Below, piece by piece: positions 35,437 to 44,480 of a stretch of 64,000 bases of DNA. The stretch comes from Sphingobacteriales bacterium. GTDB taxonomy: Bacteria > Bacteroidota > Bacteroidia > Sphingobacteriales > Sphingobacteriaceae. Position 1 is the stretch's first letter, and every line of letters starts with the position of its first letter. The stretch covers positions 1-64,000 of the forward strand of contig JACXVB010000012.1 in the NCBI GenBank assembly GCA_014763615.1, written 5' to 3'. The position numbers were made by a program, and so were the translations under genes. The notes under the pieces were generated by a model. The model was not told where the DNA came from. It saw nothing but the letters and a program-made list of their open reading frames with translations, and did not search any database.

Positions 35437-36273
35437 ATGTCCAAATATCTTAACCAAGGGAATGAGGATTTAATCAAATTGGCTAAAGAAAATCAAGCTG
35501 CTTATCTATCAGCTCATCCATTTCCAAACATTTCATTTGATAATTTTTTTAACCCCGATTTGTTAAACAAAATTTTAGAGGAATTCCCAGATCTTTCTAA
35601 AAAAGACAGCATTTCTTACAAAGACCAAAAGCAAATTAAGTTTGCCGGCAAAGGAGAAAATGACTTTGGCGAGGAAACAAAAGGATTGATGCACTTTTTA
35701 AATTCTGAACCTTTTTTAAATTTTCTACAAATTTTAACAGGTATTGAAGAACCTCTCACTGGCGATCCTTATTTCTTTGGAGGCGGGCAGCATGAAATTA
35801 AAAAAGGCGGCTTACTTAAAATTCATGCTGATTTTAATAAACATCCTCAATTAAAACTCGACCGAAGAATTAACGTTTTGGTGTATTTAAATAAAGATTG
35901 GAAAGAAGAATATGGCGGTTTTTTTGAGCTTTGGGATAGAAATATGGAGAAATGCGAAAAGAAAATTCTTCCAACTTTTAACAAAGTAGCCATTTTTTCT
36001 ACTACAGATTTTTCCTATCACGGTCATCCCGATGCGCTAAATTGTCCAGAAAATATGAGCCGAAAATCTTTGGCTTTGTATTATTATTCAAACGGACGCC
36101 CTGCTTCAGAGATTAACCAGAATGCCAAGCACAATACTTTGTTTCAAGAGCGTAAAAATAATGAAGTTGATCAAAACGCTTTTAAACCAACTGCTAAACA
36201 ACGTATTAAATCAGTCATCAAAAATATTACTCCGCCTGTCATTTACAATGCGGTGATTAAGAGTGATGATTAA
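35437..36273 (+). CDS. 2-oxoglutarate/Fe(II)-dependent oxygenase (prolyl-4-hydroxylase-like)
   Basis: A 278-residue protein with the double-stranded beta-helix iron site: H130-A-D132 in LLKIHADFNKHP, and a distal His in FSYHGHPD (H195 or H197). Arg near residue 209 in MSRKSLALYYY suits 2-oxoglutarate binding. NVLVYLNKDWKEEYGGFFELW between them is typical of the subgroup found with glycan or peptide modification genes. The substrate is unknown. It stands alone. The C-terminal 35 residues are Lys/Asn-rich. Confidence 0.84.
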   Translation: MSKYLNQGNEDLIKLAKENQAAYLSAHPFPNISFDNFFNPDLLNKILEEFPDLSKKDSISYKDQKQIKFAGKGENDFGEETKGLMHFLNSEPFLNFLQILTGIEEPLTGDPYFFGGGQHEIKKGGLLKIHADFNKHPQLKLDRRINVLVYLNKDWKEEYGGFFELWDRNMEKCEKKILPTFNKVAIFSTTDFSYHGHPDALNCPENMSRKSLALYYYSNGRPASEINQNAKHNTLFQERKNNEVDQNAFKPTAKQRIKSVIKNITPPVIYNAVIKSDD

Positions 36274-36325
36274 TCAACCTTCTATTAGTAAATAAAATTT
36301 CTTAAAAAACACCAGTAATCACGGA

Positions 36326-36355
36326 GTAAGGATGAAGTAAGGATAGCGTAAGGAT
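36326..36355 (+). repeat. three GTAAGGAT direct repeats at 11-base spacing
   Basis: Identical octamers start at 36326, 36337 and 36348, i.e. exactly 11 bases apart. They sit in the short gap between two convergent genes, 9 bases beyond the GNAT stop codon. Confidence 0.75.
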
Positions 36356-36363
36356 AAAATCCT

Positions 36364-37047
36364 CTAATATTTACCAATCACCTCTGCAAACATTTCTGTT
36401 CTGATGGTAAATCCCAACTTCTCATACAACTTGATAGCGCCCACATTATCCTGCCGCACATGCAGAAATGGAATTTGATTTTTGAGCAAAATTCTTCTGA
36501 TTTGTTCTCTGATGATTTCATAAGCATAACCTTTCCCTAAATAATCGGGATGGGTACAAACTGCAGAAACTTCGATATAAGGTGCCGGATGGAAGCGATG
36601 CCCCGCCATAGCTACCAATTTTCCATCTTCAAAAACGCCAGTATAATTACCCAATAAAATGGTTTGGCTTAAAAAAGGTCCAGGTTGGGTTAATTCTACC
36701 AAAGCCAGCATTTCTGCTACATTGGCTTTCGTTAAATCTTGAACAGCCACCTCCTTTTTCTGAGCAGGAATTTGATCTGATTCATAAACTAACTGAAACA
36801 TATCAATATGCCTAATTTTTTTCCAGTTAGAAGGGATCGACAGTTGAACCGGAGAAAATAGGATGTGTAACATTCCGCTTTCGCTGAATTCATCCAAACA
36901 CTTAAAACCTGCTTCATCATAGTTCTTTAAACCTGCAAAGTTGGCGATGTCTTTTCTATAAAAACAGGCATTTTGATCTCCTAAGGCATAAGATTGATGG
37001 GCAGTTTGCAAGGCGGCGTAGATTGGTTGGTCTAAAGGATGTTTCAT
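36364..37047 (-). CDS. GNAT family N-acetyltransferase (FR47-like)
   Basis: A 227-residue acetyltransferase. The C-terminal GNAT fold carries VSAVCTHPDYLGKGYAYEII (about residues 161-180) with the acetyl-CoA loop, then NVGAIKLYEKLGF. The N-terminal 90 residues form a second degenerate acetyltransferase-like half, as in FR47-type proteins. I chose the ATG at 37047 because the 12 residues before it in the longer frame look non-coding. Substrate unknown. Confidence 0.85.
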   Translation of the reverse strand: MKHPLDQPIYAALQTAHQSYALGDQNACFYRKDIANFAGLKNYDEAGFKCLDEFSESGMLHILFSPVQLSIPSNWKKIRHIDMFQLVYESDQIPAQKKEVAVQDLTKANVAEMLALVELTQPGPFLSQTILLGNYTGVFEDGKLVAMAGHRFHPAPYIEVSAVCTHPDYLGKGYAYEIIREQIRRILLKNQIPFLHVRQDNVGAIKLYEKLGFTIRTEMFAEVIGKY

Positions 37048-37150
37048 AATTGCGGCAAAGGTATTAAAATGAAAAAGAATCAAATGGTCATAATATCATT
37101 ACATTTTGGCTAATTCATATAAAGATTTATAGCTTTATTAAAATTCTAAA

Positions 37151-38080
37151 ATGAGTATCGCGATTATTTTCAACTCAAAAGCAACCCACCATTGGGAAGC
37201 CGCTTTAAAACAACATTTACCAGAAACCAAAATTGAGGTTTATCCAGAAATTGAAGATTTCGCAAAAGTGGATATGGCTTTATGTTGGAAAGCCGAAGAA
37301 AACGTATTAGATCTGTTTCCAAATCTACAGCTCATCCATTCTGTGGGTGCTGCGGTAGATCACATCACCCTAAAACAAAATATCAAACTAGACCAAACCA
37401 TTTGCCGCATTGTGGATGATTATTTATCTGCGGATATGTTCGAGTTTTTGTTAGCAATAGTGATGACTGAAATCAAAAATTTGCCTTTATACCAACAACT
37501 ACAAACGCATCAAAACTGGAAACCTAGAAAATATAAACGTATCCAAGATACACAGCTCTGCATTTTAGGATTAGGAGAAATTGGTGCTTTTGCGGCGCAG
37601 CAATTTGCACAAATGGGCTTTCAGACGAAAGGTTGGTCGCAAACAAAAAAAGCACTCAAAAATGTCACTTGCTTTGCCGGAGCGGAAGAGTTAAATGCGG
37701 CTGTTGCCGATGTTGATTTTCTGATCAACATCTTACCAGTTACCCTGAAAACTACAGGAATTTTGAATCAACCGCTTTTTGATAAATTAGCTGCTAATAC
37801 CATTTTGATAAATGTTGGCAGAGGAGAACACCTTGTGGATAAAGATTTGCTTACCGCACTAAACTCAGCAAAACTTCAATCCGCCTATTTGGATGTTTTT
37901 CAAACCGAGCCTTTACCTAAAGATCATCCGTTTTGGACACATCCAAAAATTAAGATTACGCCTCATATCGCAAGTGTTACCCAGATTGATTCCGCAGTTT
38001 TATTAGTGGTTGAAAATTACAAGAATTACCTATCGGGATTACCGCTTAAACATATAGCTTCTGTAGAAAAAGGTTATTGA
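37151..38080 (+). CDS. ghrA: glyoxylate/hydroxypyruvate reductase A-like 2-hydroxyacid dehydrogenase
   Basis: A 309-residue NAD(P)-dependent D-2-hydroxyacid dehydrogenase close in layout to E. coli GhrA. The nucleotide-binding motif is CILGLGEIGAFAAQ (about residues 137-150). NVGRGEHLV (about 221-229) holds the substrate-binding Arg region, and LDVFQTEPLP and ITPHIAS hold the catalytic Glu/His pair. It should reduce glyoxylate or hydroxypyruvate; the true substrate may be another small 2-keto acid. It is followed immediately by a VOC gene. Confidence 0.85.
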   Translation: MSIAIIFNSKATHHWEAALKQHLPETKIEVYPEIEDFAKVDMALCWKAEENVLDLFPNLQLIHSVGAAVDHITLKQNIKLDQTICRIVDDYLSADMFEFLLAIVMTEIKNLPLYQQLQTHQNWKPRKYKRIQDTQLCILGLGEIGAFAAQQFAQMGFQTKGWSQTKKALKNVTCFAGAEELNAAVADVDFLINILPVTLKTTGILNQPLFDKLAANTILINVGRGEHLVDKDLLTALNSAKLQSAYLDVFQTEPLPKDHPFWTHPKIKITPHIASVTQIDSAVLLVVENYKNYLSGLPLKHIASVEKGY

Positions 38081-38496
38081 TGATGAAAACAAAATTCCAT
38101 TACGCGTTTAAAGTGAAAGATATTGAAAGCACCAAACGCTTTTACCATGATTTATTAAGTTGCAAATTAGGGCGAGAAACTGAACATTGGGTAGATTTCA
38201 ATTTTTTCGGGCATCAACTTTCAGCACATGTTTCTGGAAAAATTCCAGCTTTGGATTATTGTGGAATGGTAGATGGCGTTCAGGTTCCTATTCCTCATTT
38301 CGGCTGTATCATTTCTGCCGATGCTTTTGAAAAAATCGCTCAAAAATTGAAAGAAAATGAGGTGAAATTCATCATTGAACCTCAGATAAGATATGCAGGA
38401 AAGACAGGTGAACAAAAAATTATGTTCGTGTTAGATTTCAGCAACAACCCTCTTGAATTCAAATGCTTTAAAAATGAAGAGGAGATTTTTAAGTAA
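38080..38496 (+). CDS. VOC (glyoxalase/bleomycin-resistance fold) family protein
   Basis: A 138-residue single-domain protein. HYAFKVKDIESTKRFYHDLL at the N-terminus and FIIEPQIRYAGKTGEQ with FVLDFSNNPLEFKCF at the C-terminus match the two beta-alpha-beta-beta-beta modules. The likely metal ligands are H7 and a C-terminal Glu (LEFK). The ATG at 38080 overlaps the TGA of the ghrA-like gene, so the two are coupled. Reaction unknown. Confidence 0.85.
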   Translation: MMKTKFHYAFKVKDIESTKRFYHDLLSCKLGRETEHWVDFNFFGHQLSAHVSGKIPALDYCGMVDGVQVPIPHFGCIISADAFEKIAQKLKENEVKFIIEPQIRYAGKTGEQKIMFVLDFSNNPLEFKCFKNEEEIFK

Positions 38497-38636
38497 AAAC
38501 CTTCAAAACAAGCATTTTCCGAAGATTAATTGCCATTTTCTTAATCAAGGTCTTATTTTATAAAAAATTCATTAATAATTTATAGCTTCTATTAATAAAA
38601 ATATTTAATTTCTTATCTTGCTTTTTCATTTAAAGA

Positions 38637-40232
38637 TTGTTTTTCTTGAAGAACTTAAGCAGAAGAGATTTTTTAAGTAAAAGCTCCCTCTTGATGGGAG
38701 GTTCCTACCCCGCCCTTATGGCTTTAGGAATGTTAAAGACGGCTCCTGCCCATGCCTTTAATCTAGAAGGAAATGGAAAAGGGAAAAAAATATTGATTTT
38801 AGGTGGCGGACTTTGTGGGATGACCTCTGCGTATGAATTAACCAAGCTAGGTTATGATTGCACCATTTTAGAAGCCCGAGATAGAACTGGTGGGCGTTGT
38901 TGGAGCATTAGAAAAGATAGCCATAATCAAGAACTGAATTCCCCCAAACAAATCGCTGATTTTGACCAAGGTCAATATTTTAATGCCGGACCAAGTCGCA
39001 TTCCCCATCATCACTTATTAACACTCCATTATTGTAAAGAATTTGGCGTTCCCATTCAGATTTACAATAATGTAAATGAAGCGGCTTATTACTACGCAGA
39101 AGGAAAAGGACCATTTTCTAATCAAAAAATTAGAATGAGAGAAATACATAATGACATGAGAGGTTATATGAGCGAATTACTCTATAAATCTATTAGTCAG
39201 GATGAGTTAGACCTCGACTTAAACAAAGAAGATATCGATAAAATTCTTGAATATTTAAGAGCAGAAGGCGGATTAGATATTGATAATTTATATAAAGCAT
39301 CCGCTAGAAGAGGTTATGCGATTCCACCTTCAGCGGGCAATCAACCAGGAAAAGTGGCAGAAGTTTTTAAATTAGCAGACATCCTTTCTTCCGGTTTAGC
39401 CGATCCCGATTTTTACAATGTAGCAGAATATACTTATGAATTACAGATGACCATGTTCCAAGCTATTGGAGGGATGGACAGAATTGCGGTAGCTTTAGAA
39501 GAAAAAGTAGGGTCAATGATTCATAAAAATGCAGAAGTCACTAAAATCAACAATATAGAAAATGGGGTAAAAGTGAATTATACCGAAGGTGGTGTTCCAA
39601 AAGAAATTATCGCTGATGTTTGTATTTGCACCATTCCCTTAAAGGTGCTAAGTAATCTAGATCATAATTTCTCATCAGGTGTAAGCAGAGCGATAGATTA
39701 TGCCAACTACATAGACACTTGCAAAATCGGTTTACAATTTAAACGTCGCTTTTGGGAGGAGGATGAGCAAATTTATGGCGGAATCACTCACACCAATAAT
39801 GAACTCACACAAATTTTCTATCCTTCTAATGATTATCATGCCGCTAAAGGAGTACTTTTAGGCTATTACAATTTTAATGAAAAAGCGGTAGCCGTAGGCA
39901 ATCTTTCTTATGCAGAAAGAGAAAAACTGGCCTTAACAAAGGGAGCTTTAATACACCCACAATATCCCAAAGAATTTGAAACTTCTTTCTCCGTTTGTTG
40001 GCAAAAAACACCCTATAACTTGGGAGGTTGGGCCGTTTATACTTCAGAAACCAGAGAGCGTATTTACAAACCTTTACTACAGCCAGAAAAACAAGTTTAT
40101 TTTGCTGGAGAACACATGACTTACCTGAACGCTTGGATGGCGGGTGCGTTTGAATCGGCAAGAAGTGTAGTGAATGAGGTGAATAATAGATTAAGTGAAA
40201 AAAGAAATATCTACCAAAAAGTAGGCGAATAA
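38637..40232 (+). CDS. Tat-exported flavin monoamine / L-amino-acid oxidase-like protein
   Basis: A 531-residue FAD-dependent oxidoreductase. A twin-arginine signal LSRRDFLSKSS (residues 7-17) is followed by a hydrophobic stretch ending APAHA. The FAD ADP-binding motif is ILILGGGLCGMTSAYEL (about 51-67), then ARDRTGGRCWS. The C-terminal FAD motif is YFAGEHMTYLNAWMAGAFESA (about 492-512). It probably oxidises amines or amino acids in the periplasm. The start is TTG at 38637 or 38649, since an in-frame stop precedes it and no suitable ATG exists. It is first in a three-gene run (gaps of 30 and 8 bases). Confidence 0.85.
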   Translation: MFFLKNLSRRDFLSKSSLLMGGSYPALMALGMLKTAPAHAFNLEGNGKGKKILILGGGLCGMTSAYELTKLGYDCTILEARDRTGGRCWSIRKDSHNQELNSPKQIADFDQGQYFNAGPSRIPHHHLLTLHYCKEFGVPIQIYNNVNEAAYYYAEGKGPFSNQKIRMREIHNDMRGYMSELLYKSISQDELDLDLNKEDIDKILEYLRAEGGLDIDNLYKASARRGYAIPPSAGNQPGKVAEVFKLADILSSGLADPDFYNVAEYTYELQMTMFQAIGGMDRIAVALEEKVGSMIHKNAEVTKINNIENGVKVNYTEGGVPKEIIADVCICTIPLKVLSNLDHNFSSGVSRAIDYANYIDTCKIGLQFKRRFWEEDEQIYGGITHTNNELTQIFYPSNDYHAAKGVLLGYYNFNEKAVAVGNLSYAEREKLALTKGALIHPQYPKEFETSFSVCWQKTPYNLGGWAVYTSETRERIYKPLLQPEKQVYFAGEHMTYLNAWMAGAFESARSVVNEVNNRLSEKRNIYQKVGE

Positions 40233-40262
40233 TATGAATTCTTAACTTAAACATGAATAAAA

Positions 40263-41435
40263 ATGGGAAATCAAATGAATCGGAGAAACTGGATAAGATC
40301 CAGTGCTTTAATTGCTAGCGGAATTTCATTCTTCACTGGCTCATCATTGGAAGTTTTTGCTAAATCAACTAAGCCTAAATTAGCAAAGAAAATCAACTTT
40401 ATCTCTGATCAAGAATTTAATCAAGCACTACCGCCAAATATCAAAGCTAGATTATCTGCTAATGAAAATCCTTTTGGTCCATCAGCTGCTGCAAAAAAAT
40501 CAATTGCCGAAGCTGTGGATAAATCCTATCAGTATCCATTTTTTAATTTCAAAGATTTGATTGCTAAAATAGCAGATTTTGAAGGTGTAAAACCCGAGCA
40601 AATTAGCCTAGCCGCAGGATCTAGTCCATTTTTAAAAGCTGCTGCCATTCATTTTGGTAAAGATCATGGACAAATTATTACTGGAGCTTTGAGTTATGCT
40701 GATCTTCCTTCTAGCGCTCAAACCTTAGGTGCTGATATTGTTGAAGTTCCGATGACCAAAGATTTTAAGTTAGACTTAGAAGAGATGGAGAGAAAAATCA
40801 CTCCAAAAACTAAATTAGTTTATCTCTGCAATCCCAATAATCCAACTGCTACAGTGGTAGATACCCAAAAGCTGAAAGCTTTTGTGGAAAGAGTTTCCGC
40901 TAAAGTTCCTGTTTTTATTGATGAGGCTTATATTGATTATTTAGATAATCCAGAAAGTGTGACCTTGATTTCTTCTGTGAAAAAAGGGCAAAACGTTATT
41001 GTAGCCCGTACATTCTCAAAGCTTTATGGTTTTGCAGGTTTAAGAGTAGGCTATATCGTTTCTCAGTCAGAAATGATTCAAACACTAAATGAATATACTC
41101 CAGGTGCGATGTCCATCTCTGCCACTTCTTTAAACGCTGCAATAGCAGCTTACCAAGAACGCACATTCTTAGATGATGCAAAAAAGAAGACTTTAGCTTC
41201 TAAGGATTTCTTATACAAAACCTTAAAAGAAGAAGGTTACACTTACATTCCATCTTCTACCAATTTTGTATTATTCCCTATAAAAATCGAGGGTAAAAAG
41301 TTTGTTAGCGAAATGATGAAAAGAGGCGTAAGCACCAGAAATTGGGAGTATAATGGACAACATTTTTGTCGCATAAGTATTGGAACAATGGATGAAATGA
41401 AAACTTTTGCTGAGGCCTTTAAACAGATTTCTTAA
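40263..41435 (+). CDS. Tat-exported PLP aminotransferase (HisC-like fold)
   Basis: A 390-residue class I/II PLP enzyme. The twin-arginine signal NRRNWIRSSALIASG (residues 6-20) marks export, which cytosolic histidinol-phosphate aminotransferases lack. The enzyme domain begins near residue 50 with IKARLSANENPFGPS. YLCNPNNPTATVV (about 190-202) and the PLP-lysine in ARTFSKLYGFAGLRVGY (about 246-262) are clear. It is nested between the amine oxidase and the Hint protein. Ligand and reaction are unknown; a cytosolic histidine-biosynthesis role is unlikely. A second ATG four codons in is an alternative start. Confidence 0.87.
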   Translation: MGNQMNRRNWIRSSALIASGISFFTGSSLEVFAKSTKPKLAKKINFISDQEFNQALPPNIKARLSANENPFGPSAAAKKSIAEAVDKSYQYPFFNFKDLIAKIADFEGVKPEQISLAAGSSPFLKAAAIHFGKDHGQIITGALSYADLPSSAQTLGADIVEVPMTKDFKLDLEEMERKITPKTKLVYLCNPNNPTATVVDTQKLKAFVERVSAKVPVFIDEAYIDYLDNPESVTLISSVKKGQNVIVARTFSKLYGFAGLRVGYIVSQSEMIQTLNEYTPGAMSISATSLNAAIAAYQERTFLDDAKKKTLASKDFLYKTLKEEGYTYIPSSTNFVLFPIKIEGKKFVSEMMKRGVSTRNWEYNGQHFCRISIGTMDEMKTFAEAFKQIS

Positions 41436-41443
41436 ATATTTTA

Positions 41444-42433
41444 ATGTTAATTATGACTCGCATTCTTACTTTTATTTTTGCTCTTTTTATTAGCACTCAG
41501 GCTTTTGCGCAAACGGTAAATCCACGACCGATTACTTTGGATGAATATGAAAAAGCCAAAACTTTTTCTATTTCAGATTTAGATAACGATACCTACGTAA
41601 AGTTCGAGAATACCTACCTTTTGGATAGATATGAAGGAAAAAAACCCTTTTTTATTACAGGAGACGACGGTTATAAAAAACGTATAGATTTATACAAATT
41701 GATTGCGAAAGATGGCCTGCAAGAATTGGGTTTAATGGTATTTTACACTAACGAAACTGGTAAAATTTATAAAACCATTGTCCCTAATTTCACTGCAGAA
41801 GGTAAAGTTTGGGAAAAATATTTTGAAGATATCCATGCCATTGATAAAGTAGAACCCAATTTTGTATTGAAATTATCTTATGTGCTTTCTAGAGAGCTCT
41901 CCTATCAACAATATAAAAACATCAATGGGGGCAAAGAAATTAAAGACGAGCATGCTACTTATGGCAATGATATCTGTTTTCCTGGTGAGCAATTAGTCAT
42001 GCTTCATAACGGTTCTCAAAAAATGCTTAAAGACATTAAAAGTGGAGATGAAATCATCAGTGTAAATCCTGAAACTAAAAAAATAGAAGTAGCAAAAGTA
42101 AAAGAGCTTACCTCGCACCAAGCCAAAGATTATGCCTTAACTCAACTCACTTTAGTAAAAGATGAAATCAAAGGAAATGAAGTTTTTCTCTATGCAAAAG
42201 TGATAAAAGCTACACCAAATCACCCCATGAAAACCAATGTTGGTGATCAAAAAATAGGTGAAATACAAGTTGGAGAAACTGTTCTTTGCTTAAATAACGA
42301 AACTGGAAAAATAGATGCTTTTAAAGTTATTATTCACCAGAATTTAACGGAAGGAAGCCAAAAAGTTTACAACATTGTAGCTGATGCTGGCAGCACATTA
42401 ATGCTAAATGGAGTGATGGTGAAACAGAAGTAA
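41444..42433 (+). CDS. secreted protein with C-terminal Hedgehog/intein-type (Hint) domain
   Basis: A 329-residue exported protein. Signal peptide residues 1-23 (ending AFAQ; a second ATG at codon 4 is an alternative start). An unrecognised N-terminal domain covers about 24-175. A Hint domain covers about 178-329: it opens with C178-F-P-G-E-Q-L-V, continues LKDIKSGDEIISV (block A), has T257-P-N-H260 (block B, TxxH) and ends VYNIVADAG...LNGVMV (block F/G-like). There is no terminal His-Asn and no C-terminal extein, so protein splicing is excluded; N-terminal thioester cleavage as in Hedgehog proteins is possible. It is last in the exported three-gene unit and its stop lies two bases from the convergent porin stop. 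Confidence 0.78.
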   Translation: MLIMTRILTFIFALFISTQAFAQTVNPRPITLDEYEKAKTFSISDLDNDTYVKFENTYLLDRYEGKKPFFITGDDGYKKRIDLYKLIAKDGLQELGLMVFYTNETGKIYKTIVPNFTAEGKVWEKYFEDIHAIDKVEPNFVLKLSYVLSRELSYQQYKNINGGKEIKDEHATYGNDICFPGEQLVMLHNGSQKMLKDIKSGDEIISVNPETKKIEVAKVKELTSHQAKDYALTQLTLVKDEIKGNEVFLYAKVIKATPNHPMKTNVGDQKIGEIQVGETVLCLNNETGKIDAFKVIIHQNLTEGSQKVYNIVADAGSTLMLNGVMVKQK

Positions 42434-42435
42434 AA

Positions 42436-44478
42436 CTAATCATAAAAGCGCCAAACCACACCAAATTTAGCTAAAGAATATGGCATCGGATAATCATTTA
42501 CGGTGTAATATCCTTTACTAAATAAACCTCGGTTTACGTAATCATACCTCAAAAACAGATTGGCTCTTTTCCAATTGGTTCTTACCCAAACATCCACAAT
42601 GGGATAATTATCATATTTTAAGTTTGAGGCATTATAAAATTGACCAATGGCAGGCGCATAAGATGGCGCAGCATATTTGGTATAATACCTCACATCAAAA
42701 CCAAATTCTGCTTGTAGCGCTTTGTGATAAAAATCTTGATGAACAAAAAAGCTTTGAAAAGAATACAATTCTGGTGTTCTCAACACATCTTTAAAATCTG
42801 TTTTTTGGTAAACAATAAAGTTTTGGAAAGTGAACTTCCCAAAATGAAAATCCTTTTTTAAAGAAAGTTTTAAAAGGTTAATGTTGCTTCCAAATTCAGC
42901 CGGATAAGCATCCTGATTAATGGTATCTGCCGTAAAATAATGATAATTACTCATTAAATAATATTCGGCCTTAGCCTCAAAAAAATATTTTGGAATGATG
43001 TAAGAAAAACCTAAATGCTGTGTTTTGGTCTTGCTGAAGTTTAAATTCCAAGCATAATGATTGGTAATCTGGCGTTCGTAAATTAATGCCGGGCTTTGGT
43101 TTTGCGAGTATGCGTTCAAGAGTACACTTCCAATCTTGTTTCCTAATTTAATTTCAGAATTAGCTTCGTATAAAAAGTCGCCTGCGTTTCTGCCTTGTAC
43201 AATTTGCTGCAAGCTAAAATTAAGGCTTGCCTTATCACTAAAACCATAATCTGCATCGCCTTTTAGGGTTACATTCTGAAAATTCGCATCAAAATTATAC
43301 TGTTGATATTTATACAAATCATGCTGAATACCTGCGTTTATTTTTAACTCATTTCTTAAAAAAGAAACACTCCTACCTCTCAAGTAAAAACTATAATTAA
43401 ACTCGTTTTGAAGGTGGGTCACGTTGGTAGAGTCAGCAGTTTTGGAAGAATCCGGATAAAGGTAATAATGATTTAATAAGCCACTATTAACGTCTGTTCC
43501 ACCAGCATCGGTGAAATAATATTTCTGTGTATTATAAAGCAGTTGATAACTTACTCGCTGAGTAGGTAAAATGGTAGAATTGGTATCTGCTATATTCACA
43601 TTTTTTTGTCGCCCGATATTATAAAATTGCTTGATGTAAATACTGTTATTGTGCCAATTATGCTTAGCTGTATTTAACCGGGCGGCTTCATATTCTGCTT
43701 GTATATTGGTAGGCGCAGTAAAAATAGAATCATTGTAAATAGCTCCATTATCATAAGCATTCAAATTATTGAAAGTAGCATTAGCGAGTAAGGTGTAGCG
43801 CTTGTTTTTTGAAGTGTGCCAAGTCCATAATGAGGCGTTTAAATGATTTACAACCAATCTATCTGCCAATCGTTCCGGAGCTCCATAAAAAGACCGAGAA
43901 CCCATTTTTTTATAGCTCGCCCCAATATTCCAATTAGGTTTTATATTTTGCGAGTGTATAGCATGAAATTGTTGCTCTGCTAATCTACCAAAAGCAGGTG
44001 TTTCATAATACAATTCTGAGAATGGAGACCTTGCCAAATAATAAGTAATATCTTCAGGACGAAGCAAATACCTATCATAATAATGATAGCCTACATCAAA
44101 TCCGATGGTTTTTGCAGGTTCAAAAAGTAAATCGCGATAAGCTAAACCATTTAACCCCAAATTCATGGTAGGATGCTCGGGCTCATCAATCACTTTATAT
44201 CTCTGAAAGTCTTTAGTAGTGGTATCTAAAGGAAATAATCGAGTACTATCTCTTAAAAATTTCTCTTTGGTATATTTAATGTATTTAGAGGTGTAGATAA
44301 TACTATCAGACTTTGCATCTAATTTTGCCCTTAAAGAATCAATATTCTCCTCCCCTTTATTTTTTCCTCCTGTATTATTTGTAGGATTGATGGGTAAAGG
44401 TCTGCCTCCTGGTAAAATCTGAGCACTTGCAAAGCCCCCTATGACGAACAAAAAAATGAAAAGAAAAAGTTTTTTCAA
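42436..44478 (-). CDS. Porin_10-like outer-membrane beta-barrel protein
   Basis: A 680-residue outer-membrane protein. Signal peptide residues 1-19 (FASA), then a Pro/Asn/Gly-rich linker (20-50). The rest has alternating hydrophobic strands and aromatic girdle residues, ending in WRFYD with an aromatic residue near the C-terminus, typical of Bacteroidota putative porins (Porin_10). No TonB box, plug or SusC features are seen. Substrate unknown. It precedes the purine nucleoside phosphorylase gene's stop by two bases, so it is probably downstream in the lpxK-punA transcript. Confidence 0.82.
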   Translation of the reverse strand: MKKLFLFIFLFVIGGFASAQILPGGRPLPINPTNNTGGKNKGEENIDSLRAKLDAKSDSIIYTSKYIKYTKEKFLRDSTRLFPLDTTTKDFQRYKVIDEPEHPTMNLGLNGLAYRDLLFEPAKTIGFDVGYHYYDRYLLRPEDITYYLARSPFSELYYETPAFGRLAEQQFHAIHSQNIKPNWNIGASYKKMGSRSFYGAPERLADRLVVNHLNASLWTWHTSKNKRYTLLANATFNNLNAYDNGAIYNDSIFTAPTNIQAEYEAARLNTAKHNWHNNSIYIKQFYNIGRQKNVNIADTNSTILPTQRVSYQLLYNTQKYYFTDAGGTDVNSGLLNHYYLYPDSSKTADSTNVTHLQNEFNYSFYLRGRSVSFLRNELKINAGIQHDLYKYQQYNFDANFQNVTLKGDADYGFSDKASLNFSLQQIVQGRNAGDFLYEANSEIKLGNKIGSVLLNAYSQNQSPALIYERQITNHYAWNLNFSKTKTQHLGFSYIIPKYFFEAKAEYYLMSNYHYFTADTINQDAYPAEFGSNINLLKLSLKKDFHFGKFTFQNFIVYQKTDFKDVLRTPELYSFQSFFVHQDFYHKALQAEFGFDVRYYTKYAAPSYAPAIGQFYNASNLKYDNYPIVDVWVRTNWKRANLFLRYDYVNRGLFSKGYYTVNDYPMPYSLAKFGVVWRFYD

Positions 44479-44480
44479 TG

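Noticed and set aside
36326-36355. GTAAGGAT repeats as a small CRISPR array
   Set aside because: Repeat and spacer are too short (8 and 3 bases) and no cas gene is present.
40263-41435. Histidine biosynthesis gene hisC
   Set aside because: The Tat signal and the partner genes argue against a cytosolic biosynthetic role, and no other his gene is near.
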